A DNA stretch of 64,000 nucleotides from contig NC_050730.1 of assembly GCF_014133895.1 (NCBI RefSeq), positions 682,001 through 746,000 on the forward strand. The letters run 5' to 3'. Under the pieces are notes generated by a model. That model made no database searches and had not been told where the DNA came from. It was given only the letters and a program-made list of their open reading frames with translations. Below are positions 54,671-64,000 of this stretch, piece by piece; positions within the stretch are counted from its first letter, which is position 1; each line of letters begins with the position of its first letter. Both the position numbers and the translations under genes were made by a program. Source of the DNA: Torulaspora globosa (taxonomy: Eukaryota; Ascomycota; Saccharomycetes; Saccharomycetales; Saccharomycetaceae).

Positions 54671-57550
54671 CTAGAATAGACCCTCGATTTTACCGTCGTT
54701 ATCAATTTCGACGTTCATGTAGCCCGCATAGGTGGAAAGACCAGGTATCGTTTGGATCTCGGCCGCTAATGCATAAAGGTAGCCGGCTCCAATGGACGCC
54801 CTGATATCCCTAATTGGGAAGGTGAAACCAGTGGGAACGCCCTTTAGCGATGCGTCGTGAGATAGCGAGTACTGCGTCTTGGCGATACAGATTGGTAATT
54901 GACCGAAACCTTGTTTCTTGTATGCCTCAATCTTTGCCTGAGCCTCCGGCAGAATCTCAATCTTAGCACCACCGTACATTTTCTGCACAATTGAAGCCAA
55001 TTTCTCCTCAACAGACTCTTCAACATTATACAGATATTGGAAATTCGAAGGCACTTTAGTGACATTCACAACTGCGCGTGCAAGATCAACAGCCCCTTCA
55101 CCACCCCTCTCCCAGTGATTGGTTGCGACTGCATCGAAGGCACCAGCCTTCCTCGCAGCGTCCCTAATGACTTCTATTTCAGCATCTGTATCGGTTTCAA
55201 ATTTGTTAATAGCAACAACGACCGGAATTCCAAATTGTCTAGCATTTTCAATCTGTTTGCATAAATTAGCGACTCCTCTGTTAACTAGTTCAACGTTTTC
55301 TTCCGTGTATTCCGAAGGTAATGGTTGGCCCGGTTTGACATCAGGAGCGCCTCCATGTAGCTTCAAAGCCCTCACTGTGGCGACTAGAACCACCGCATCA
55401 GGCTTCAAACCTGAAGAACGACATTTAATGTTCAAAAATCTTTCACCTCCCATGGTAAAATCGAAGCCTGCCTCAGTCACCACGAAGCCAGGCTCCTGGC
55501 CCTCTGCTTGGCCATCCTTTGGTAAACCAACCAGCTTTAGTGCTATCTTATCAGCGATGACAGATGAAGCTCCAATGGAAATGTTAGCGAATGGGCCGGC
55601 GTGCACCATAACAGGAGTTCCTTCCAAAGATTGCATCAAATTTGGCTTGATAGCGTCTTTCAAAAGAGCTGTCAAAGCTCCTGCGCATCCAATGTCTTCC
55701 ACGGTGATGGGCTTGTTATCATAGTTTGCACCAATGACCATACGCCCGATGCGTTCTCTCATGTTTTGCAAATCACTAGATAATGCAAGAATAGCCATCA
55801 GTTCTGATGCTACCGTGATATCAAATCCGGTTTTTCTCACTTGCCCTTTTTCCGTTGGAGCTTCTCCGATCGTGATTTGTCTTAGTAGTCTGTCGTTGAC
55901 GTCTACCACCCTCTTGACAGTAATAGTTTCTGGATTGATATCTAATCTTGCGAAGGCTTTAATTTCTTCCGCGGTCAATTCGTCAGGGTCTGTCTTCTCA
56001 ATGCCTAATTTTTTCAGTCGTCTTAGCATACTTGGTGTAAAAATACGTTTCCCACCCTTCTCAGGAACTAACCTATTGTAGAATGTTGAATCTTTTTTTT
56101 GCGTATTCTCATGGAAGATCCTCGTATCAATTGCAGCCGCTAGCAAGTTGTTGGCAGCACCAATAGCGTGGATGTCACCGGTCAAGTGCATGTTGAACTC
56201 GTCCATTGGAATCACTTGAGAGTAACCACCGCCTGCCGCCCCACCTTTGACACCAAATGTAGGACCCATAGATGGTTGGCGAACATTGGCAATCGATGGT
56301 TTTTTCAGGTGAGCTGTCAACGCTTGAACCAATCCTAAGGTTGTCGTAGACTTACCTTCACCTAATGGTGTTGGAGTTATACCACCAACAAGAACATATT
56401 TACCATTTTGGCGATCCTTCAATCTATCCAACACAGCTAAATCAATCTTTGCTTTATAATGGCCGAACAGTTCGAGCTCATGATTATGAATTCCCAGTTC
56501 TTCTGCCACTTCCTGAATTGGCTTAGGTTGTTGGCTTCTTGAGATTTCGATATCGGACGGCACTGGCGTTTTCAGATGCAGGGGAATCGGAGCAATCTCG
56601 GGCATCTTGTTGGCATCTTTCAACTGCCTCTTGGCTGCCAGCAAGACGTTTTGCACCAACATTGCGACAGTCATTGGGCCCACTCCGCCTGGAACAGGTG
56701 TAATAAAAGATGCCCTCTTCTTAGCGGACTCGTAATCAACATCACCGACTAGCCTTTGACCAGATTTCCTCGTGGCATCTGGAATATAGTTGATTCCGAC
56801 ATCAATAACTACACATCCCTCCTTCAGCCATTCGCCTTTGACATATTTTGGCATACCGCATGCCGCCACAACTATATCGGCCGAAGCCAATATCTCTGGG
56901 ATATTTTTGGTACGACTGTGACACATAGTGACGGTAGCATTTGAGTTCTTCAGCAGATTGGCGACAGGAGTTCCGACGATGTCTGATCTGCCGAGCACAA
57001 CGGCATGTTTACCATTCAAATCAATGTTTGCCTCCTTAAGCAGTCTCATACAGCCGTTTGGAGTACATGGAATGAAATACGGTTCCCCATTCTTCTTTGC
57101 TAATTCTCCCGCATTGTAGCGATGGAACCCATCAACGTCCTTTTTGTATGAGACTGCGTTGGTTATTCTGGCCTCGTTGAGGTGCTTCGGTAGAGGCAAT
57201 TGAATCAAAAGACCATGAATAGAATCGTCGCCATTTATCTGTTCGATTTTGCTCATAAGCTCGACCTCAGCAATGTCTGCTGGTAGTTTCTCAACATCAC
57301 ATGCTACTCCACTGTCTACTGATGCCTTCAACTTCATACGCACGTACGTCGAAGAATCAGGTCTGGCACCGATTTGCAGGATCTTTAAAGTTGGCTTGAA
57401 GTCTGGTATCTTTGCTTGGATTAATTCGACTTCACGCTTTGCCTCATCTCTAATCACGCTTGCAATCTTGGTTCCCGAGAGACTGTGGTAAAAGGCGGCT
57501 GCTCTGGGAATGCGTAGTGACCGCCGAATCAATTTCAGCCTACATAACAT
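54671..57550 (-). CDS. MIS1: Mitochondrial C1-tetrahydrofolate synthase
   Basis: A 959-residue trifunctional enzyme (S. cerevisiae Mis1 975). The N-terminus, MLCRLKLIRRSLRIPRAA, is a strong basic mitochondrial presequence, separating it from cytosolic Ade3. Residues ~25-320 are the methylene-THF dehydrogenase/cyclohydrolase (YVRMK lysine, QLPLPKHLN, VVLGRSDIVGTP, TPVPGGVGPMTVAML). From ~345 comes the 10-formyl-THF synthetase with P-loop TPLGEGKSTTT. It interconverts one-carbon folates in mitochondria. It lies beside RPL19 and TEC1, as on S. cerevisiae chr II. Confidence 0.97.
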   Translation of the reverse strand: MLCRLKLIRRSLRIPRAAAFYHSLSGTKIASVIRDEAKREVELIQAKIPDFKPTLKILQIGARPDSSTYVRMKLKASVDSGVACDVEKLPADIAEVELMSKIEQINGDDSIHGLLIQLPLPKHLNEARITNAVSYKKDVDGFHRYNAGELAKKNGEPYFIPCTPNGCMRLLKEANIDLNGKHAVVLGRSDIVGTPVANLLKNSNATVTMCHSRTKNIPEILASADIVVAACGMPKYVKGEWLKEGCVVIDVGINYIPDATRKSGQRLVGDVDYESAKKRASFITPVPGGVGPMTVAMLVQNVLLAAKRQLKDANKMPEIAPIPLHLKTPVPSDIEISRSQQPKPIQEVAEELGIHNHELELFGHYKAKIDLAVLDRLKDRQNGKYVLVGGITPTPLGEGKSTTTLGLVQALTAHLKKPSIANVRQPSMGPTFGVKGGAAGGGYSQVIPMDEFNMHLTGDIHAIGAANNLLAAAIDTRIFHENTQKKDSTFYNRLVPEKGGKRIFTPSMLRRLKKLGIEKTDPDELTAEEIKAFARLDINPETITVKRVVDVNDRLLRQITIGEAPTEKGQVRKTGFDITVASELMAILALSSDLQNMRERIGRMVIGANYDNKPITVEDIGCAGALTALLKDAIKPNLMQSLEGTPVMVHAGPFANISIGASSVIADKIALKLVGLPKDGQAEGQEPGFVVTEAGFDFTMGGERFLNIKCRSSGLKPDAVVLVATVRALKLHGGAPDVKPGQPLPSEYTEENVELVNRGVANLCKQIENARQFGIPVVVAINKFETDTDAEIEVIRDAARKAGAFDAVATNHWERGGEGAVDLARAVVNVTKVPSNFQYLYNVEESVEEKLASIVQKMYGGAKIEILPEAQAKIEAYKKQGFGQLPICIAKTQYSLSHDASLKGVPTGFTFPIRDIRASIGAGYLYALAAEIQTIPGLSTYAGYMNVEIDNDGKIEGLF

Positions 57551-57864
57551 TGCTGTAGGTATTCAGCCCGTATTGCGCAGTGCAAACTTGCACTTCTTAA
57601 GTGAGATAAGCTCATCGAAATTTTCCATAAGAGCTCAGCAAATTTTTTCAACTGGCATATTAGCGAACTGCTCATGCAGTTGATGCTCAATGGATCAAAT
57701 TAGTCTGTGGCAGGGCTGGACATCGAATCGTAGCGACGGCCTCAACATTTCTGCTATATTACAACCTCTTGTCTTGCCGTACGTAGATGATATATAGAAC
57801 GCACTAGCGTAATGCCATGCTTTGCCTGCCGTATTACCCCGGTTGGTGGTACCTTGTTATGGGG
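57551..57864. other. Intergenic, MIS1 promoter / TEC1 3' end
   Basis: A 314-bp gap without a gene. I see no clear regulatory motif. Confidence 0.4.
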
Positions 57865-59547
57865 TTACCGCTTCGCTTGGTTGACCTGATTAGTACCTCG
57901 TTCCCTGTGTATGTGGTCGTCATTTGGGGAAGCGGAAGAGGATGAAGATGATGGTGATGATGCCTGCATGCGGGGCTGTTGTAAGTCGTTCATGGGCAAA
58001 CGAGCGAATTGAAAATTGCCACAGTTGTTTGATCGGCCATGTCCGACCGAGACCGGTACGTAGACTTGTGGTTGTTGATGGTATGTGTGAGGAGATAGTA
58101 CCATGCCTGCAGGTACGTGTTCCATAGTCTGTTGATACTGATGATATGCCATTGGATAGTGAGACAAGGGTGCCGAAGCCAGGCCTCGCGAAGACGGCCG
58201 GTATAATGATGGCTGTGGAGGATGAACAGTGGGCTGCATGTTCCTCATATACAGATCAGGCGAAACCGGTGGCAGCTTAAGCTGGTTCTGCGTGTACGAG
58301 AGATTCTCGATCAATTGCCTTTGTTGAAGTTCCAGATCTTTTGCTGATTGCAGAACAGGATTATTGAGATCCTTTTGCGAGTAGTTCCCGTACACGGGCT
58401 GCAAGGGAGTTTTGATGCCTGGTTGCATTGTCATTTGTTCTTGAACTTTCACGGGCACGCATTTGTAAGTCTTTAAATTTCCATAGATCGATTTAGCGTA
58501 CTCCAGGGGCGTAGCCGGTGTTGAAGACCGTTGTAAAGAATCTGGCGGCGGCGGTTGGGCCGTGAATGCGTTTGAAGATGCATACAGCGTGTTGACGCTG
58601 GAGCTGCTTGCAGGTGTCAAATATGGATGGCGTTGCGTGGTGTCCGACGGAGATGAATTGAGCTCCGCTTTCTCGTTCTTCACTAAGGCCGAGATGATCT
58701 CTTCGAACGTCGAGTAAAAAAGTTTCACCGATTCGTTTGTCTGAGGGGCCCCTTCTTCAATCAGCCGAAGGATCTCTCTATCCAGATCATTTATTTTGAA
58801 ATTGCTAGCAATCTTGTTCGAAATCGATTTTTTCCAAACCTGGATGTGAGAAGATATCTGTTTCTTGGTCCTTATTTCGCTGGTGTGGTACTGCACAAAC
58901 AATGAGATCAACTCATTCCTGCCGTAGTTCTTGTCGAAAATCTTGAACTTCGAAGTACCGTTCTTTATAATCAATCTCAGCGCGGCAATGAACGCTGATT
59001 CCATCTGGCTTGGCCATTTATCCGTTTGCCCCAACGCAATATGTTCGCTCGCCAAAGTGCCGTTGCTCACGGCTGTCGGACTTTGCTCTTTCTTGACCAT
59101 CGGTAATGTCAACGACGACCCAAAATCCTTGCTGTCCAGTTTCATCCGCTTGTTTCTCAATTTCTCTAAAAAATCGCCGGAAAACGCCTGTGGTCGCCTC
59201 CCGAGACCAGAGTTCTGCAGTTCAACCTCCTCTGCCGTTCTCTTGCCTGTCTCGGGCTTAACGTTCTTGTCGTCGCATGAAAAAATATCCAGCAATTGCG
59301 AAGTCTGAGAAGCCCCGTTATCCATGTAGACGTCAAAAACCCTGGTATTGGCGGGATTCCAATTCGAGTTGTCACCGGCGTTTACGCCCGGGTCCTGCTT
59401 CACCTCCATCTGTCCAACACAACTGCCGCTACTGCTGCTGCCAGCATCGGCCTCACTACCCGCAATCACCACCTTGTTATCCGCAGCAGCAGATGCAATA
59501 CTCTCAGCAACGATTGATGAAGAAGTAGTTACAGTAACACCGGTCAT
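57865..59547 (-). CDS. TEC1: TEA/ATTS transcription factor Tec1
   Basis: A 560-residue protein, longer than S. cerevisiae Tec1 (486). The TEA DNA-binding domain spans ~172-240: KWPSQMESAFIAALRLI, then FKIFDKNYGRNELISLFV and the recognition helix KKQISSHIQVWKK. The extra length is in low-complexity Gln/Pro/Ser segments after the domain. With Ste12, Tec1 controls filamentation genes; in S. cerevisiae it is degraded on pheromone signalling. It is upstream of MIS1 in the same direction, matching YBR083W-YBR084W. Confidence 0.95.
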   Translation of the reverse strand: MTGVTVTTSSSIVAESIASAAADNKVVIAGSEADAGSSSSGSCVGQMEVKQDPGVNAGDNSNWNPANTRVFDVYMDNGASQTSQLLDIFSCDDKNVKPETGKRTAEEVELQNSGLGRRPQAFSGDFLEKLRNKRMKLDSKDFGSSLTLPMVKKEQSPTAVSNGTLASEHIALGQTDKWPSQMESAFIAALRLIIKNGTSKFKIFDKNYGRNELISLFVQYHTSEIRTKKQISSHIQVWKKSISNKIASNFKINDLDREILRLIEEGAPQTNESVKLFYSTFEEIISALVKNEKAELNSSPSDTTQRHPYLTPASSSSVNTLYASSNAFTAQPPPPDSLQRSSTPATPLEYAKSIYGNLKTYKCVPVKVQEQMTMQPGIKTPLQPVYGNYSQKDLNNPVLQSAKDLELQQRQLIENLSYTQNQLKLPPVSPDLYMRNMQPTVHPPQPSLYRPSSRGLASAPLSHYPMAYHQYQQTMEHVPAGMVLSPHTYHQQPQVYVPVSVGHGRSNNCGNFQFARLPMNDLQQPRMQASSPSSSSSSASPNDDHIHRERGTNQVNQAKR

Positions 59548-60582
59548 TAGTTTCTCCTGTTAATCACTCCGATACGTGTGTTAGGGGAGGGGAACCGACA
59601 GAATGACGAAAAATTTAGCAACTGGGGAATTATAAAGAAAGACAGTCAAAAAAATTCCCGAACTGTTTGACGAGTTAATGTTCTATAGCAGAGATGAACT
59701 AAATTAATTATGGGCGTTTCAGATTTCATGCGCTAACAGGGCCCGGAGATAAAAAAAAAAAGCCAAGCGAATAGAACTTAAAAAGGAAAATCAGCGAAGA
59801 AAACGAATTGCTTCATATAAATATAATTTCAGTCAACCACTGCAGGGGTTGCTGCGGTTGGGGGTTGAACCAACTGCAATGAACAGAATAGTTGAAGCGA
59901 GAACTTATGGACGGAGTCACGGAACAATCTCAGTAGCCGTCTAGGGAGAATTCTGTTTATGCAGGTTCCAAATATAAATGGCTCTCATGATAATAATAAT
60001 GATAATAAGACATAAGATCTAACTCAGAGTAGACATACAGCAGGGTGATGAAAAATGTGCGCACTTTTCTTATTCAGTTTGTAGGGACTAATCGAGCCTG
60101 TTCTGGTAAACGTTGCACCTGAGCGGCGTGGACTGTGGCTTCGCAGTTTGAAACTTTAAACCCGAAACGGTGCAACGGACACGCCAGAATCCTTGGCTGT
60201 GCCGCGCGGCGCGCGAATTGCGCTCGATTTTCCTGCGGTATGCGCTTTCGCAGCATGCATGTCGAGCCAAATGGACGTGCCACGTTGCCGATGGCAATGG
60301 TATGTACGCGTACTGTCATGGCTACCGGCTTGATTAGGAAAGGTGGAGGCTGGGAGCTGCGGCTGTAACGTCCTAAAAAGGAAAGCTTTTTTCTTGTCAT
60401 TTCGTTGGCTGAGCGCCCCGAGCTGGCGGTCCGGGGCGATGCGGTGTGACCGCCAAGGTAACCAGTGGGAAAGGCTCTGTTTCCCGGGTCGCAGCAGAAG
60501 ATCTCATCGATCTGCGCCGGTGTGTAGGGATTTATGTACACAGACAATTGCGGAGCAGGATTGTCTCTTTTTTTCTTTCTAC
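59548..60582. other. 1-kb gene-free region: TEC1 promoter and GC-rich structured stretch
   Basis: The first ~500 bp (to ~60070) are AT-rich promoter sequence. AGGGGAGGGG near 59583-59592 is a double STRE-like motif, and GTTTCA at ~59719 is a pheromone-response-like half site. From ~60087 to ~60500 base composition changes to GC-rich with many inverted repeats and no supported ORF (see the separate entry). Confidence 0.55.
60087..60575 (+). ncRNA. Candidate structured RNA (unassigned; strand uncertain)
   Basis: Perfect inverted repeats are dense here. CGTTGCACC 60111-60119 pairs with 60169-60177 and GGCGTG 60125-60130 with 60180-60185. CTGTG 60133-60137 pairs with CGCAG 60142-60146, and TTGCC 60285-60289 with 60293-60297. 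CGCCCCG 60414-60420 pairs with 60432-60438, TGGCGGTC 60424-60431 with 60448-60455, and GGGAAA 60467-60472 with 60480-60485. Two pairs interlock as pseudoknots. A T7 run near 60567 could end a pol III transcript on the plus strand. No known RNA family is recognised; this is a hypothesis. Confidence 0.25.
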
Positions 60583-63500
60583 TTATTCTGCATCGGAATC
60601 TAGGAGTTTTCGGTAATCGTCGACCGAGGCATAAAGGGGCAAGTCCTTCAGCTTTCTCTTTTTGCTTTTCTTGTTATTCTTGGCTGAGCTGCTGTGGGGA
60701 CGCTTCTTCGATCCGTCTTCTTGTTGTTCTGCGTCTTCATCTTCTTGTGCACTATTTTCGTCAATGCCCTCTTCTTTGACTTCATCGTCTAAAAAGCTGT
60801 AGAATACATCATCATCGTCACTCTCTTCACCGTCGTTTTCTTCCCTCTTCCGTTGCTCCAGTTGTTCGTTTTCTTCTTCCGCAGATGAGTCATCGTCTGA
60901 TTCCTGCTCTGGAACGTCGTCGCCTTCGCTTTCGCTTATGGAGTCGAAGTCTTCGTCATCAAACCCGATGTCGTCGTCTTCGCTGTCGTCCTCAACATCG
61001 GGTCGAGATTTGACAAGGGCATTCCAGACTTCATCTTCATTCATCTCACCGTCACTGTTTTCGTCTAGCCTGCCTTCGTCTTTTTTCGTCTTTATTGCAC
61101 TTTGTTTGGTGGTGAAGTACTGGTAAAAGAACATCTCATCGGGCTTAATGTCCTGCACTTTTTTGTTTAACCAATTCTGTGTGTTGGCAGGGACTTGGTT
61201 TGCAGCGTAATCCGACGACTTAACCAGCAATCCCTGATCTATCTGCGAGCCGCCGTATAGTGGTTGCATGATTGAGGAGCCTCTGACGGTTGGCTTTTGC
61301 TTTGCATTCCTGTAGACAAATCTGTCGAGGAAATGGGCCAGTGTGTAGAGACCCAAATCGGGTTTGACCACCTCGTCTTTCTTGTTTTGTAAGAAAGCTT
61401 GAGCATACATTTGGACGGTCGGATGGTAATGGTCCGTAAACTGAATGATTTCCCAAAGAGAGGACTGATCTGCGTTCGCAAATTTTGGATCACGCTTTCG
61501 ACTATCGTACTTTCTGTTCTTTGGCTTCGAAGCTTCGTCTTCCTCACTTTCCGATTGATATTCATGATCCACCGGCGTGTTTGTTAACAAGTTCTTGATC
61601 TGTGGAACAGCTTGAACAAGCTGCAATAACAGGTATAGGAATCCTGCAATGGTCCCGACGTTGAGCCAATGGGAACACACTTGTAGAATTCTTTTCACGA
61701 AAGCTTCAACCCGCTCCACATTGGCGGCATCTTGTTTCAAAGACTTGTAAAGAAGATTCAGGTAAATACCTTGCTTGGAAGATGTGACCAATCTTGAGTC
61801 TAACAAACTTTCATAGAGCGTTCTGTAGTATCTATCACTGTTTAGTTCGGCTTTGACGACAACTTGATTGATCAACACTAGGGCTTGCACGGAAGTGTTG
61901 AAGTTGGAAGAATGTGTAATCTTGAACAAAGTCTCTAAATGAGCCTCATAGACCGAAGCTGGAACCCGGGCAAACGGGAAGGCCCGATTTACACCTGTCA
62001 GTAAAGCATTGAACAGTTTTGAGTTTTTCTCGCTGACAATATCAGCTTCGGTTTTCTCGTTCTTCACTGATTTACCGCCCTTTTTACCCTTCTTGAAATT
62101 CTTCTTCCTCTTTGTTTCATAGCTTTTATTCGAACTTTGAACAGCATCATTATCATGCTGACTGTCGGAATCGACCAAAAATTTCTCAAAAAGAGTGAAA
62201 TACGTCTTGATCAGTTTATTTGCTATGTCGTCCTCACTTCTTCTTAGAATCGTTTGATTAAGCGTGATCACGGAATAGTAGGTTGTGTGGTAATCTACGT
62301 TGGGCCTTAGGCAGGTGTCGACAATTGCATCGATCAGAATACTTTTCATATTGGGATGTGCCTGTTCAAGCTTCAGTAGTAAATATGAAGCCTTGGAGGA
62401 GACCTTGGAATCAATGTCACCTAGCTTGTTAACACCTAACCGTAATAAATTGAATTCTTGCTCTGGCTTGCTGGTTAGAAGATCAAAAATATGATTTAAG
62501 CATTGTAATCTGACGTGGATGATGGGGTCGTGTGACAGTTTCTCCAAAACCTCTAAAATTTTGAAATAGGTTCTCTTGAGGAGATCTTCGAAATAAAAGA
62601 TTGCCAAAGTTTTCTTATTCAGCATCATTGAGAGGCCAGGCTGATTTTTGAAGTACCTTAATTTTCTATCTGGTAAAAGTCCGTTCAGGAACAGGTCCTT
62701 CAAAGCGTTCAAACTTTGTAAAATGGAGTTTCTCGATTTCTTGCTACAGAATGTCATCAAAGTTTCTAAGCACTTTATGTTGTGAATGGGAGATTCTTGC
62801 ATCAAAAGGGTCAATGCAGAGATTTTATCGTTCAGAGTACCGCTTGACAACACTTGGGTCATGAATTTTCTCTGTGATGATTCCTTCGTTAACTCATCAT
62901 AGTAAATCTGGTTATCAGCAAGCAGGCTTTCTTTGCCCCGTTCATACAACCTATCGATTTGTTCTTTGGTTAAAGGAGCATCTTTCTCCTTCAAATTCTG
63001 AGCAATTTGTGGGTCCAATGGTATATTGTACCATACAGTCTCAAATGGGATGAGTAACTTATCTGAGTTGACCATATCACTTTGAGTAACGAATCCGCTG
63101 TCCTCCTTTACTCCTTCTTTATTCTCCTTCTCTTCGACGTTGAATTCTGCGTCCGATTCTGCTTCCTTTTCTGCTGTGTCTTCTGATTTTGGATCTGAAC
63201 TAAGTGTCTCTTGATCTTGATGTTCGACCCTTTCGGTCTCTTTGTCGACAATCTCCTCGTCATCAGCTTCAACAGCAAACCGCTCTGCACTTTCCTTATT
63301 TAATCCAAGGTTTTGCAAAAAGCTCTGCAGTTCGTTGCCGAATTTCTCATCTTCTTCTGCTGCCCCGGCGTCTCCGAATTCTTGCTCACTAGCCTCGTCA
63401 TCATCGTCGAGATTTCCAATCAACTCAAGGTCTTTTTCGGTGGCTCCTAAAGATAAAGCTTCGCAACGTAAGAGATCCTGTCTATCGCCGTAGGACTCAT

Positions 63501-63621
63501 TGTCAGTCGTATCCTTTACCTGCTTGTCAGTCCCATTTTTCTTTGAGTGCTTCTTTTTGTTCTTTTGTAACTTTGACGACACCTTATTCTTGATGCTCGA
63601 CAGAAGGGAATCGCCAGCCAT
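60583..63621 (-). CDS. MAK21: Mak21/Noc1, 60S ribosome-biogenesis factor
   Basis: A 1012-residue protein (S. cerevisiae 1025). It has an acidic N-terminal region (to ~195), an ARM/HEAT-like body with the CBF/Mak21 domain (~560-760, including [19 protein letters not shown]), and a highly acidic C-terminal third (~870-980) ending in a Lys-rich block [20 protein letters not shown]. Mak21 with Noc2 accompanies 66S and 90S pre-ribosomes in the nucleolus. Its promoter has tandem CTCAT units ending in a full PAC core and a good RRPE. Confidence 0.96.
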   Translation of the reverse strand: MAGDSLLSSIKNKVSSKLQKNKKKHSKKNGTDKQVKDTTDNESYGDRQDLLRCEALSLGATEKDLELIGNLDDDDEASEQEFGDAGAAEEDEKFGNELQSFLQNLGLNKESAERFAVEADDEEIVDKETERVEHQDQETLSSDPKSEDTAEKEAESDAEFNVEEKENKEGVKEDSGFVTQSDMVNSDKLLIPFETVWYNIPLDPQIAQNLKEKDAPLTKEQIDRLYERGKESLLADNQIYYDELTKESSQRKFMTQVLSSGTLNDKISALTLLMQESPIHNIKCLETLMTFCSKKSRNSILQSLNALKDLFLNGLLPDRKLRYFKNQPGLSMMLNKKTLAIFYFEDLLKRTYFKILEVLEKLSHDPIIHVRLQCLNHIFDLLTSKPEQEFNLLRLGVNKLGDIDSKVSSKASYLLLKLEQAHPNMKSILIDAIVDTCLRPNVDYHTTYYSVITLNQTILRRSEDDIANKLIKTYFTLFEKFLVDSDSQHDNDAVQSSNKSYETKRKKNFKKGKKGGKSVKNEKTEADIVSEKNSKLFNALLTGVNRAFPFARVPASVYEAHLETLFKITHSSNFNTSVQALVLINQVVVKAELNSDRYYRTLYESLLDSRLVTSSKQGIYLNLLYKSLKQDAANVERVEAFVKRILQVCSHWLNVGTIAGFLYLLLQLVQAVPQIKNLLTNTPVDHEYQSESEEDEASKPKNRKYDSRKRDPKFANADQSSLWEIIQFTDHYHPTVQMYAQAFLQNKKDEVVKPDLGLYTLAHFLDRFVYRNAKQKPTVRGSSIMQPLYGGSQIDQGLLVKSSDYAANQVPANTQNWLNKKVQDIKPDEMFFYQYFTTKQSAIKTKKDEGRLDENSDGEMNEDEVWNALVKSRPDVEDDSEDDDIGFDDEDFDSISESEGDDVPEQESDDDSSAEEENEQLEQRKREENDGEESDDDDVFYSFLDDEVKEEGIDENSAQEDEDAEQQEDGSKKRPHSSSAKNNKKSKKRKLKDLPLYASVDDYRKLLDSDAE

Positions 63622-63693
63622 GTTTTATTCACGGATTTACTGGAAAATTAAGCTTGTTCCCAACTCGAAGAATACGATCCTTTGTCGCATCAT

Positions 63694-63760
63694 CTCATCT
63701 CATCTCATTTCATCTCATCGCATTACAAGCTTCCCATCACCTCACTATTGAAAATTTTCC
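63694..63760 (-). promoter_or_regulatory. PAC array and RRPE, MAK21 promoter
   Basis: CTCAT units at 63694, 63699, 63704 and 63714, with one TTCAT at 63709, end in CTCATCGC (63714-63721), the PAC core GCGATGAG on the minus strand. TGAAAATTTTCC (63749-63760) is an almost perfect RRPE. The spacing to the ATG is 73-139 bp. This is the classic ribosome-biogenesis promoter layout. Confidence 0.78.
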
Positions 63761-63931
63761 AACCTCGGGAAGGGTAATGTTTGGTAAACACCCAAACATT
63801 GGCGGCTAACCTGGACAGATAGCTACCTCAACGTAACATAGAGATATACCGAATGAAGCACTAATAGAATGCCCGGTTGATAACCCAGTAATCGGAACAT
63901 GACTCGATAACGCGGGTATACGTTAGAGAGC

Positions 63932-64000
63932 ATGTTGCAACAAATGATGAGAGATCTCCCAAAACCGCAGCTAAGAAGTGCCAACTTGCTCCCGCCCCCG
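63932..64000 (+). CDS. Possible start of a gene running off the right edge
   Basis: An ATG at 63932 opens 23 codons without a stop to the window end (MLQQMMRDLPKPQLRSANLL...). It is divergent from MAK21. Too short to recognise; it may be a real N-terminus or chance. Confidence 0.25.
   Translation, partial: MLQQMMRDLPKPQLRSANLLPPP

Noticed and set aside
59871..59890. GGGTTGAACCAAC as a tRNA B box
   Set aside because: The TTCGA core is broken and no cloverleaf can be drawn around it.
60074..60547. 157-codon minus-strand ORF between TEC1 and MAK21
   Set aside because: It begins at TTG, has no recognisable domain, and its openness is explained by GC-rich composition.

Overview
The window is nuclear DNA of a budding yeast of the family Saccharomycetaceae. 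Genes are compact and almost all intronless. The one clear intron has yeast GTATGT and CTAAC signals. There is a pol III tRNA-Glu gene, and nearly every protein is recognisable as an orthologue of a Saccharomyces cerevisiae gene. Gene order points to a lineage that did not pass through the whole-genome duplication (Torulaspora, Zygosaccharomyces, Lachancea and relatives). Single copies of genes that lie on two sister chromosome segments in S. cerevisiae alternate here in one track: RTT10, TCO89, CTI6, PPQ1 and CBC2 (chr XVI) with PAN2 and VPS45 (chr VII); CET1, ALG5, NEW1, YPL225W, GRE1 and FMP40 (chr XVI) with SPT21, YMR178W, MMT1, PAI3, DDR48 and HOT1 (chr XIII). I cannot name the species from the sequence alone.

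Layout. 1-1.3 kb: the end of a YLL032C-like KH protein facing IRC19. 1.5-18.4 kb: RTC6, RTT10, PAN2, TCO89, VPS45, CTI6, PPQ1, tRNA-Glu(UUC), CBC2 and the single CUP9/TOS8 homeobox gene. 19.3-21.9 kb: an alpha-arrestin I cannot assign and a YPL229W/YMR181C-like small protein. 22.4-35.1 kb: CET1, ALG5, SPT21, NEW1, YMR178W, CHP1 and MMT1. 35.5-43.3 kb: a stress block of GRE1/SIP18, PAI3, DDR48 and HOT1, interrupted at 39.4-41.1 kb by debris (a Ty1/copia pol end, a diverged repeat pair and a frameshifted membrane-protein pseudogene). 43.9-53 kb: FMP40 (SelO), an unknown 88-residue protein, RIB1, HEK2, PET9, YBL029C-A, YBL029W and YBL028C. 53.3-63.6 kb: RPL19 with its intron, an unknown 80-residue ORF, MIS1, TEC1, a GC-rich gene-free stretch and MAK21.

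Functional themes are mRNA 5' and 3' metabolism (CET1, CBC2, PAN2, HEK2), translation (NEW1, RPL19, RTC6, CHP1, RTT10), TOR and vesicle traffic (TCO89, VPS45) and osmotic or desiccation stress (GRE1, DDR48, HOT1, PAI3). Readable promoter signals include an MCB cluster between SPT21 and NEW1, two STREs before DDR48, Reb1 and Cbf1 sites at divergent promoters, and expanded tandem PAC-like arrays with RRPE motifs before YBL028C/RPL19 and MAK21.

The best candidates for something undescribed are the GC-rich, gene-free stretch at 60.09-60.58 kb, whose perfect inverted repeats could form nested hairpins and pseudoknots; an ATGA-overlapping small ORF pair at 14.1-14.4 kb; and a PPQ1 phosphatase that begins with an N-myristoylation motif. 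Family assignments come from reading the protein sequences and from gene order; no database search was run.
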